In this document: in pieces, positions 1 through 5,679 of the stretch
How the letters are laid out: each line of letters starts with the position of its first letter
Position numbering within the stretch: position 1 is the stretch's first letter
DNA from: Anaerolineae bacterium
Lineage (GTDB): Bacteria > Chloroflexota > Anaerolineae > Anaerolineales > UBA4823
Direction of reading: 5' to 3'
Length of the DNA stretch: 6,253 nucleotides
Assembly: GCA_030622805.1 (NCBI GenBank)
Contig: JAUXFR010000091.1
Span: 1 to 6,253, forward strand
Made by a program: the position numbers and the translations under genes
The notes under the pieces: model-generated
Database searches by the model: none
Told to the model about the DNA's origin: nothing
The model's input: the letters and a program-made list of their open reading frames with translations, nothing else

Positions 1-49
1 ATTGCTAACTGCTAATACCCAACCGCTAACTGCCAATCGCCAACACCAA
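1..49. repeat. Degenerate heptamer tandem repeat
   Basis: The first 49 bases divide into seven 7-bp units: ATTGCTA, ACTGCTA, ATACCCA, ACCGCTA, ACTGCCA, ATCGCCA, ACACCAA. The consensus is about AYYGCYA, or TRGCRRT on the minus strand. Units start with A and most keep GC at positions 4-5, so the 7-bp period is seen directly although no two neighbouring units are identical. The array runs off the left edge, so its full length is unknown. It lies downstream of the minus-strand membrane-protein gene. It resembles the short heptameric intergenic repeats known from some bacterial genomes; no function can be read from the sequence. The open frame across it on the plus strand is low-complexity and not a gene. 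Confidence 0.6.
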
Positions 50-121
50 TATCTTTCCGCACCTTACCAACCGCATAACGACAACAAGCCATTAAGTCCC
101 GGCGCATGCTGTCAAGCTCTG

Positions 122-149
122 TCTGCTGCCTTTTATCTTTTGCAGCAGA
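122..149. terminator. Hairpin after the membrane-protein gene, possible terminator
   Basis: TCTGCTGC at 122-129 and GCAGCAGA at 142-149 form a perfect 8-bp inverted repeat around a 12-base pyrimidine-rich loop. It begins 3 bases past the TGA stop (153-155) of the minus-strand gene, where a terminator would be expected. In the minus direction no T-run follows the stem. In the plus direction the stem is followed by TTTT, so it fits better as a weak terminator for plus-strand transcription entering from the left. It could also act as a 3'-end stabilising hairpin. The structure is seen; the function is inferred. Confidence 0.45.
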
Positions 150-152
150 TTT

Positions 153-854
153 TCATGGAACGACTTCTTCTATATAAGTCGCAATCAGTCGCTCGTCGGC
201 TAACATCTGTGCCTTGACCATGATCTCCGAACCGAGCATCGGCGAGCCGCGGATCAACGTGTCCGGCATCACAGTTATCGTGACACCATCGATCAGCCAC
301 TGGTTCGATGCGACGCTGTGGAGAGTAGCCGTTACTTCATACACGCGTGGTCGGATGCTGTGTGCGATTACCGTTCCGTCCGATCGGGTTGTTCCATCGA
401 CCCGCACCCATACGCTCAGGTTGAGATCCCCGATTACTTGAGTGTCCTCCAGGAACTGCACTGGGACTTCCCCTACGATCCTCTCCCCACTGGAATTCGT
501 CTCACTCAACGCACCCGTAAAAGACACACTCTCGCTGCGGGATTGTTCGGTCAGCGCTTTGACTTCGCTATGACGCTCCCGGTCAAAAGTTTTTTCCAAT
601 TCCAACCGTTCACCAGCGACATTGGTCAGCATCAGGCGTATCCGCTCATTGTATCGTTTGAGTGGGTAAAGTCGCTCTCCGGGCAGCGAGCGAGATGATA
701 GCAGCAGGAGCACTACCGCAGCGATTACGAGGATAAACAGCAGCACCAGGGGCGTAAACGAAATAGAGCCGCTAGAATCGGATGATGATTTCGATCGCTG
801 ACGTGGTTTGCGCGACCGGTGATAGGTAGGTGGTTGGTTGTTGATCTGACCCAT
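153..854 (-). CDS. Membrane-anchored DUF5667/DUF5666-like protein
   Basis: The product is a 233-residue protein of unknown function. The N-terminus is hydrophilic and strongly basic (RSRKPRQRSK near residues 13-22). One membrane helix follows at about 34-52, so the topology is probably N-terminus in, C-terminus out. Just after the helix, LPGERLYPLKRYNERIRLML (about 57-76) resembles the LPG..LYPLKR..E start of DUF5667 domains, followed by a charged helical stretch to about 105. Two beta-rich repeats follow at about 111-170 and 173-231. Each has the DUF5666-like pattern of a (V/F)TG/TATL start, a central V/I-rich strand, a T.I.G segment and an 'I A' ending. Domain names are from memory of the pattern. 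The start at 854 is chosen because AAGGAG lies 7 bases upstream; the frame stays open for 96 more codons, but that part looks like translated spacer. Related proteins in Chloroflexota are often anti-sigma-like or surface proteins, but no sigma-factor gene is visible here, so no role is assigned. Confidence 0.8.
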   Translation of the reverse strand: MGQINNQPPTYHRSRKPRQRSKSSSDSSGSISFTPLVLLFILVIAAVVLLLLSSRSLPGERLYPLKRYNERIRLMLTNVAGERLELEKTFDRERHSEVKALTEQSRSESVSFTGALSETNSSGERIVGEVPVQFLEDTQVIGDLNLSVWVRVDGTTRSDGTVIAHSIRPRVYEVTATLHSVASNQWLIDGVTITVMPDTLIRGSPMLGSEIMVKAQMLADERLIATYIEEVVP

Positions 855-861
855 AAGGGGA

Positions 862-867
862 CTCCTT
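862..867 (-). promoter_or_regulatory. Ribosome binding site fixing the membrane-protein start
   Basis: On the minus strand AAGGAG sits 7 bases before the ATG at 854. This strong Shine-Dalgarno match selects the internal ATG over the most upstream ATG of the same open frame (at 1142), and so shortens the predicted protein from 329 to 233 residues. Confidence 0.8.
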
Positions 868-1154
868 CTTGCAACTATACCATCAATTCCATGATGTGAT
901 CGAAGTTCTATACACAGAAACTGCGCTATGATATATAATCCTTTACACTTTTCTCCCTGCCAGGTGGTTGTTTGACCGGCATTGAAACGATGGTAATTTG
1001 TACAAACACATAGTCCTATGGTTATCTTCGACTGGAGGGGAAAAATAGCTGCATTGATTGAGAACCCGTGTTTTAGTTTCTTTATTGGCAGGAATGATTT
1101 GCACAGGCTGATTATGATGAAAACGGGAACATTAATCACCAAAGGGAAATAATT

Positions 1155-1163
1155 TGTTACAAT
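1155..1163 (+). promoter_or_regulatory. Candidate extended -10 promoter of ppk
   Basis: TGTTACAAT combines a TGn extension with TACAAT, a five-of-six match to TATAAT. Transcription would begin near 1170, giving a leader of about 35 bases before the ppk ATG. No convincing -35 hexamer lies at the normal distance, which is tolerated in extended -10 promoters. The call rests on pattern only. Confidence 0.4.
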
Positions 1164-1178
1164 AATAGGTGCATTTTA

Positions 1179-1200
1179 CCGAAGGATGCCTTTTCGGAGG
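1179..1200 (+). promoter_or_regulatory. ppk ribosome binding site with overlapping leader hairpin
   Basis: GGAGG at 1196-1200 lies 5 bases before the ppk ATG and is a strong Shine-Dalgarno site. CCGAA (1179-1183) can pair with TTCGG (1193-1197), and GG/CC (1184-1185 with 1189-1190) can extend the stem across a 2-base bulge. The 3' arm overlaps the first two bases of GGAGG, so the fold could dampen ribosome access. The stem is short and a regulatory role is inference. Confidence 0.4.
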
Positions 1201-1205
1201 TTGTT

Positions 1206-3368
1206 ATGACGGACGTGGCGACGGATCCCAAATTAACAGGGTTAGAAATCGAAGATACGGAACCCGAGCAGATTGATCTGCGTAATCCTGAATTATTCAT
1301 CAACCGTGAACTCAGTATGCTCGAATTCCAGCGCCGGGTGCTGCAGGAGGCGTGGGATAACGGCAACCCACTGCTGGAGCGTTTGAAGTTTATCGCCATC
1401 CTGGGTTCGAACCTGGATGAATTCTACATGGTTCGGGTTTCCGGCTTGAAAAAGCAAATTGCCGCTGGTGTGATCGACACACCAGCCGATGGCATGACTC
1501 CGGCTGAACAACTGGCTGCCGTTCGGAAAGTTGCCTGGGAATTGATGACAGAAGCCAGGGAATGTCTCTGCAAAGAGTTGCTGCCGCAGCTGAGCGATTC
1601 AGGCATTAATATCCTCGATTATGAAGAACTCAACACAAAGCAGAAAAATATCGCTGACCAGTATTTTGAGGAAGTCGTTTTTCCCGTATTGACGCCGATG
1701 GCTTTTGATCCAGGTCATCCCTTTCCGCACATCTCCAATCTGAGTCTCAACCTGGCAGTGGTCGTCGAAGACGAAGATCAGCAGGAACATTTTGCGCGTT
1801 TGAAAATGCCGGCAACACTTATGCGATTGGTGCCCATCAAGCGATCATCCGGCGGCACACGCAAGGATGGCACAGTACCTTTCTCGCATTCTTTTGTGTG
1901 GCTCGAGCAGGTTATCGCTGCGAATATGGACAAGCTTTTTCCGGGGATGAAGATTCTAGAAGCGTACCCATTCCGGCTGACCAGGGATGCTGATATGGCG
2001 ATCCAGGAACTGGAAGCCTCGGACTTGTTGGAAACGATGGAGCAGAGTGTTCGGCAGAGACGCTTTGGTTCTGTTGTGCGCATGACAATTACCGATTCCA
2101 TGCCCGACCACATCCGAGAGATCCTGATCGAGAACCTGCGTATGGATCGTAGGGATATGTATGTGCTCGATGAACCGTTGGGATTGAGCAATCTGATGAG
2201 CTTGCACAGCATAGACCGCTATGATTTGAAAGATCACCCATTCAAACAGGCCATCGCACAGCAGTTCAGACAGGAACCGCCGCACGATGGGGATATATTC
2301 GCTGCTATCCGCCGTGAAGACATTTTGATTCACCACCCTTACGACTCTTTTTTGCCAGTGGTCAGATTCCTTAAGCAGGCTGCCAGAGATCCAGATGTGC
2401 TGGCAATAAAACAGACGCTTTACCGCGTCGGTGGTAACTCGCCGGTCGTTAGCGCCCTCATGGATGCCAGGGAGCATGGAAAGCAGGTTACTGTGCTGGT
2501 AGAACTTAAGGCTCGCTTTGACGAAGAGAGCAACATCGAATGGGCGCGCATGATGGAAAAAGAAGGCGTGCATGTCATCTACGGACTGCTTGGATTGAAG
2601 ACTCACTCGAAAATCCTGCTCGTGGTCCGCAAAGAAGGTGAGCATATCCGCCGTTATATGCATCTGGCGACCGGAAACTACAATGCCATAACAGCTCAAA
2701 TTTACGAGGATATTGGCATGTTCACCTGTGACGATGAAATCGGCGCCGATGCCACAGATCTGTTTAACTACCTCACCGGTTATTCAGCGAAGCAAGATTA
2801 TCGAAAGTTGATGGTGGCTCCCATTAATTACCGATCAAAAATGGAAACACTGATTGATCGCGAAATCGCGCACCAAAAAGAAAATGGGGATGGTTATTTG
2901 ATCTTTAAAATGAATTCACTGGCGGATCCTCCAATTATCCGTAAGTTATACCAGGCATCTCAGGCAGGCGTAAAAATCGATCTATTCATACGCGGGATTT
3001 GCTGCTTACGACCCGGAATACCAGGGGTGAGCGATAATATCCGGGTGCTGAGTATCGTTGGTCGTTTCCTGGAGCACAGCCGGATGTATTACTTCCGCAA
3101 CGGTGGTGATGAGCAGATTTATCTGGGCAGCGCTGATTTGATGCCGCGCAATATCAACCGGCGTGTGGAAGTTTTATTTCCCGTACAGGACCAGCGAATC
3201 ATCCGTTATTTACGCGACGAGGTGCTCGCGATTTACATTGATGCGAACCAAAAAGTGCGTCAGCTAAACCCTGACGGAACGTACGAATTTTTAACACCGA
3301 ATTCAGGTGATCCTTTGATAAACGTCCAGCAATATCTTGTCAATGTTCGTAAGAAAGTGGATTTGTAA
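1206..3368 (+). CDS. ppk1: Polyphosphate kinase PPK1
   Basis: PPK1 reversibly transfers the gamma-phosphate of ATP to a growing inorganic polyphosphate chain; in other bacteria it is membrane-associated or granule-associated. The 720-residue product has the usual family length. All four PPK1 parts can be followed: an N-terminal helical domain with NRELSMLEFQRRVL (33-46) and SNLDEFYMVRV (68-78), a head domain, and two phospholipase-D-like C-terminal domains. Residues matching E. coli PPK1 sites are present with the expected spacing: N69 (ATP), R407 in LYRVGG and R437 in KARFDE (metal/phosphate, 30 apart as in E. coli 375/405), the autophosphorylated H467 in KTHSK, H486 in HLATGNYN (19 further, as in 435/454), and H624 in EHSR. 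The enzyme therefore looks active. The start is fixed by GGAGG 5 bases upstream. A CHAD gene follows after 72 bp on the same strand with no evident terminator, suggesting a polyphosphate operon. Confidence 0.97.
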   Translation: MTDVATDPKLTGLEIEDTEPEQIDLRNPELFINRELSMLEFQRRVLQEAWDNGNPLLERLKFIAILGSNLDEFYMVRVSGLKKQIAAGVIDTPADGMTPAEQLAAVRKVAWELMTEARECLCKELLPQLSDSGINILDYEELNTKQKNIADQYFEEVVFPVLTPMAFDPGHPFPHISNLSLNLAVVVEDEDQQEHFARLKMPATLMRLVPIKRSSGGTRKDGTVPFSHSFVWLEQVIAANMDKLFPGMKILEAYPFRLTRDADMAIQELEASDLLETMEQSVRQRRFGSVVRMTITDSMPDHIREILIENLRMDRRDMYVLDEPLGLSNLMSLHSIDRYDLKDHPFKQAIAQQFRQEPPHDGDIFAAIRREDILIHHPYDSFLPVVRFLKQAARDPDVLAIKQTLYRVGGNSPVVSALMDAREHGKQVTVLVELKARFDEESNIEWARMMEKEGVHVIYGLLGLKTHSKILLVVRKEGEHIRRYMHLATGNYNAITAQIYEDIGMFTCDDEIGADATDLFNYLTGYSAKQDYRKLMVAPINYRSKMETLIDREIAHQKENGDGYLIFKMNSLADPPIIRKLYQASQAGVKIDLFIRGICCLRPGIPGVSDNIRVLSIVGRFLEHSRMYYFRNGGDEQIYLGSADLMPRNINRRVEVLFPVQDQRIIRYLRDEVLAIYIDANQKVRQLNPDGTYEFLTPNSGDPLINVQQYLVNVRKKVDL

Positions 3369-3430
3369 GACGGATGCGTGGAATTTTCTGCAGCTTTTAA
3401 TAAATTATATCTGTGATTTTTGTTTTGATT

Positions 3431-3434
3431 GGAG
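3431..3434 (+). promoter_or_regulatory. Ribosome binding site deciding the CHAD gene start
   Basis: GGAG lies 6 bases before the ATG at 3441. An in-frame TTG at 3429 would extend the protein by four residues but overlaps this site and has no ribosome binding site of its own, so the ATG is preferred. Confidence 0.7.
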
Positions 3435-3440
3435 AGCGGT

Positions 3441-5015
3441 ATGGAACAAGACCCTTTGAATGACAGCCAAAATCTATCTACGGAAGATAGAGATGATGGA
3501 TCGGGGACAAAGCACGCAGGTTATGTAAGTGAACTCGCGTTGACGTTGTTCGATCATACACTTACGCTTCATGAACTTAATGCGGGTTGTCGGAGTATCT
3601 TAGCGAAAGCGCCGTTTCTATTGGATCATCATTTGCCGTCTGGTAAAAAGAAAACACTCAAAGCGGCACGGCAGTTGGTGAAAGATAATGTTTCTGATGA
3701 ATATACGGATGTTCAACAGGAAGTTCTTGTGGCGCTTATTGCATTGGGTAATGGTAATGTAAAGCGTAATATGATTGCTGATCTGGGTTTAGATCCTGTT
3801 CAGCAGCGCGAAGTACTGACCTTATTGGCGATACTGCGCGTCGCAATTGGACTCGATGAATCGAACAGCCAGTCGACATATATTCCACAGATTGAAGTGT
3901 CCAAAGCGCGGATATGGATCGTTGTCGACGGTCCAGAAGCAGCACTTGATGCAGCAACCGCCCAGCACAATGCCAATCTTTGGGAGAAGGCCGGCTACCC
4001 AAAAGTCAAGGTGCTTGAAGCGAGTGAAGCGAAACAGGAAATCTTACCCTATCCAGAACCAATCGAAAGCCCCGGGGTGCTTCCGGAGGACACAATCGCA
4101 GAGGCGGGTCGTAAGATCATGCGCTACCATTTCGCGCGTATGCTTGCCCATGAAGCCGGTACTCGGCTGGGTGAAGACATTGAGGATCTGCATAAAATGC
4201 GCGTTGCCACCCGAAGGATGCGGGCTGCGTTTGTGGTCCTTGAGAGTGCATATGAACAACGGATTGTAAAAGCATACATGAAGGGGCTACGGAACACTGG
4301 AAGGGTGTTGGGACGTGTCCGTGATCTGGATGTAATGATAACCAAAGCCCGTATATACCAAAGAGAGCTGCTGGAAGACCAGCAGTCCGAGATGGAACCT
4401 TTAATAGAAGAGTGGCTGTCAACGAGAGAGACGCTGCACCAGGAAATGCTGGTTTATCTTGATAGCGATGCTTATCAGACATTCAAGCGCAAATACAACA
4501 TCTTTCTCAGCACTCCCAACGCCGGCGCACATCCGGTTCCGAAAGATGAGCCCCATCCAAGTCGCGTCATGGAATTAACACCGGTTATGATCTATGATCG
4601 GATGGCAGCTGTCCGGGCATATGACCCGTGGCTGGTAGATGCGTCAATAGAGTTGCTTCACGCATTACGAATCGAGATAAAATATCTGCGTTACACTGTT
4701 GAATTCTTCCGGGAGGTTCTCGGATCCGATGTGGATGCCGTAATCGATATGATGAAGACGATGCAGGATCATCTGGGGGATTTAAACGATACGCAAATTG
4801 CGGCAAAAATTGTTGGTCAGTTGCTTGACGAGTGGGATTTGGACCAGGAAACGCTGCCGATCAGTGAGCGGAGAAGCCCAGAAGTGATCGTATCTTACAT
4901 GGCCTCCCGACATGCAGATCTTCACAATCTGACCCTCACTTTCCATGAAGTCTGGAACCAATTCAATCAACCCGAATTGAGACAGATTCTGGCGCGCTCG
5001 GTTGCGATATTATAA
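3441..5015 (+). CDS. CHAD protein with Ppx/GppA C-terminal-like N-terminal domain
   Basis: This 524-residue protein has two parts. The C-terminal part (about 221-515) is a CHAD domain, an alpha-helical module whose conserved basic and histidine residues bind inorganic polyphosphate. The hallmarks are seen: HKMRVATRRMRAAF (251-264), LGRVRDLDVM (290-299), and in the second half LHALRIEIKYLRYTVEFF (406-423) followed by MQDHLGDLNDTQIA (441-454). The N-terminal part (about 28-195) follows the pattern of the HD-like C-terminal domain of exopolyphosphatase/GppA: LLAILRVAIGLDES (128-141) corresponds to its LLRIADGLDRS segment, with a following beta stretch and WEKAGYPKVKV (181-191). The metal-site histidines of that fold appear lost, and the ASKHA phosphatase domains are absent, so hydrolysis is unlikely. 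No signal peptide or membrane helix is seen. Its place directly after ppk supports a role in polyphosphate binding, granule organisation or PPK control; which one is not known. Confidence 0.88.
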   Translation: MEQDPLNDSQNLSTEDRDDGSGTKHAGYVSELALTLFDHTLTLHELNAGCRSILAKAPFLLDHHLPSGKKKTLKAARQLVKDNVSDEYTDVQQEVLVALIALGNGNVKRNMIADLGLDPVQQREVLTLLAILRVAIGLDESNSQSTYIPQIEVSKARIWIVVDGPEAALDAATAQHNANLWEKAGYPKVKVLEASEAKQEILPYPEPIESPGVLPEDTIAEAGRKIMRYHFARMLAHEAGTRLGEDIEDLHKMRVATRRMRAAFVVLESAYEQRIVKAYMKGLRNTGRVLGRVRDLDVMITKARIYQRELLEDQQSEMEPLIEEWLSTRETLHQEMLVYLDSDAYQTFKRKYNIFLSTPNAGAHPVPKDEPHPSRVMELTPVMIYDRMAAVRAYDPWLVDASIELLHALRIEIKYLRYTVEFFREVLGSDVDAVIDMMKTMQDHLGDLNDTQIAAKIVGQLLDEWDLDQETLPISERRSPEVIVSYMASRHADLHNLTLTFHEVWNQFNQPELRQILARSVAIL

Positions 5016-5093
5016 ATAGCAGGTTGTGGGGATTAAATTCGATCAGGTGGAATGGGAGGATTGAGCCTGGGTTAGCCTATCCCTATCTTGGGT
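5016..5093. other. Convergent intergenic gap without a clear terminator
   Basis: The plus-strand CHAD gene and the minus-strand phosphoribosyltransferase gene end 78 bp apart. I looked for a GC-rich stem with a T-run in either direction and saw none that convinces. Short repeats such as AGCCT (twice) and GGGTT (twice) are present at 5064-5095 but do not form a good hairpin. Confidence 0.5.
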
Positions 5094-5600
5094 TTACATC
5101 TCGTTGAGAATCACCCGGTCAATCCCGCGGTCTATCTCCCATGGATAAACGATGTGAGCGTCAGTGATCGCTGCGTAATAATCGGGGCGAGCAGATCCGA
5201 ACAGGTTCCGGTGTGGGTTAAAGTGCAGTACGCATGTATGTGGAAATCCACCCGCGGCTGATACGCGGATTTTTACCGATGTGATCGTCCGTCCTGACCC
5301 CCACACATCATCTACCACCAGAATGCGTCGCCCTCGCAGCAGATGGTCTTCTGGGAATTGGATAAATTGCGGCCACGCCGCCAGTTTTGCAACTTCCTTC
5401 TCGACCTGCGCGGGAAAGTCAACAGCGGCTGTAAGCAAGTGCGTGATTCCCATAGCCTCAGCTAACAAGCCGCCCGGTATGATCCCCCCTCTTGTTATCA
5501 TTACCATGGCTTCATAATCCTCATCGAATTGAGGAATCAGGTGAGAGATCAAACCATCTACTTCTTCCCAGGTCAGCATTTCATTCCGCGGGGGCGGCAT
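5094..5600 (-). CDS. Gpt/COG2236-like phosphoribosyltransferase
   Basis: This 168-residue protein is a type I phosphoribosyltransferase, a family that usually joins a nucleobase to PRPP or uses the fold for regulation. The PRPP-binding signature ILVVDDVWGSGRT is at 93-105 in its usual setting, a hydrophobic strand then two acidic residues (D97, D98). The early loop ITRGGIIPGGLLAEAMGI (35-52) closely resembles the SRGGLVPGALLARELGI region of E. coli xanthine-guanine phosphoribosyltransferase. The C-terminal VYPWE (151-155) recalls the QPWD near the base-binding site there and the YPWE seen in COG2236 proteins. In 6-oxopurine enzymes the loop reads DDxxDTG with the third Asp as general base; here that position is Gly101, so the substrate may differ. 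The start at 5600 is supported by AGGAG 6 bases upstream. The gene follows priA on the same strand after 79 bp, but has its own candidate promoter. It is probably cytosolic, with no signal or membrane segment. Confidence 0.85.
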   Translation of the reverse strand: MPPPRNEMLTWEEVDGLISHLIPQFDEDYEAMVMITRGGIIPGGLLAEAMGITHLLTAAVDFPAQVEKEVAKLAAWPQFIQFPEDHLLRGRRILVVDDVWGSGRTITSVKIRVSAAGGFPHTCVLHFNPHRNLFGSARPDYYAAITDAHIVYPWEIDRGIDRVILNEM

Positions 5601-5606
5601 AATCGG

Positions 5607-5611
5607 CTCCT
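5607..5611 (-). promoter_or_regulatory. Ribosome binding site of the phosphoribosyltransferase
   Basis: On the minus strand AGGAG lies 6 bases before the ATG at 5600. It favours this start over the in-frame ATG seven codons later (5579), which would begin the protein at MLTWEEVD. Confidence 0.75.
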
Positions 5612-5621
5612 ATGTCCTCGG

Positions 5622-5659
5622 TCTCCATTTATGGAGAACATTCTCTTGTATGGAGAACC
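5622..5659. repeat. ATGGAGA/TCTCCAT repeat cluster, candidate operator
   Basis: TATGGAGAAC occurs twice in direct orientation, at 5630-5639 and 5650-5659, exactly 20 bp apart. The first copy also forms a perfect 7-bp inverted repeat with TCTCCAT at 5622-5628 across a 2-base centre. The three copies occupy the stretch between a candidate -10 and the ribosome binding site of the phosphoribosyltransferase gene, around and just after the expected transcription start. Spacing of about two helical turns on one DNA face is typical of repressor sites. The repeats are seen; the regulator is unknown. Confidence 0.5.
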
Positions 5660-5666
5660 GTAAAAA

Positions 5667-5672
5667 TTATAC
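5667..5672 (-). promoter_or_regulatory. Candidate -10 of the phosphoribosyltransferase promoter
   Basis: On the minus strand a perfect TATAAT lies 8 to 13 bases after the priA stop codon, in an AT-rich stretch. Transcription would begin near 5660, at the edge of the repeat cluster. The -35 region would fall inside the last priA codons and is a poor match to TTGACA, so the promoter might need an activator, or the gene may be read mainly through from priA. Confidence 0.45.
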
Positions 5673-5679
5673 ACTCATT

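Larger units (their letters stand above)
855..1205. other. Divergent intergenic region upstream of ppk
   Basis: This is a spacer of about 350 bp between two divergently transcribed genes. It should hold the promoters of both. For the minus-strand gene, TGGTATAGT (874-882, minus strand) looks like an extended -10, but a start from it would fall on the ribosome binding site; TATAGA at 907-912 is an alternative. Neither has a good -35. A perfect 10-bp palindrome TTTGTACAAA lies at 997-1006 and could be a protein-binding site. A 44-codon plus-strand open frame (1018-1152) has no ribosome binding site and is not called. No RNA gene was recognised. Confidence 0.6.

Noticed and set aside
2..217. Plus-strand open frame of 71 codons at the left edge
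   Set aside because: It consists of the heptamer repeat and the terminator-like hairpin, and overlaps the end of the minus-strand gene.
972..999. TTGACC with a TGGTAATTT 16 bases downstream as a plus-strand promoter
   Set aside because: The -35 is good, but the -10 matches only three of six bases, and it would leave a leader of about 200 bases before ppk; the candidate at 1155-1163 is better.
1065..1127. Imperfect inverted repeat CCCGTGTTTT / AAAACGGG
   Set aside because: The loop is 45 bases, the stem has a 2-base bulge and the surroundings are AT-rich; it is weak enough to be chance.
855..1142. Upstream extension of the membrane-protein frame (96 further codons, minus strand)
   Set aside because: It has no ribosome binding site at its ATG, resembles translated spacer with scattered Cys and Ile, and the ATG at 854 has a strong AAGGAG.
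1018..1152. 44-codon plus-strand open frame (starts MVIFDWRGK) before ppk
   Set aside because: There is no Shine-Dalgarno site upstream, no recognisable similarity, and its 3' end runs up to the candidate ppk promoter; chance opening is likely.
1956..2699. Long minus-strand open frame (247 codons) opposite ppk
   Set aside because: It lies wholly inside a clear PPK1 gene on the other strand. Its product is rich in His, Gln and Ser without a domain pattern, as expected of an antisense shadow.
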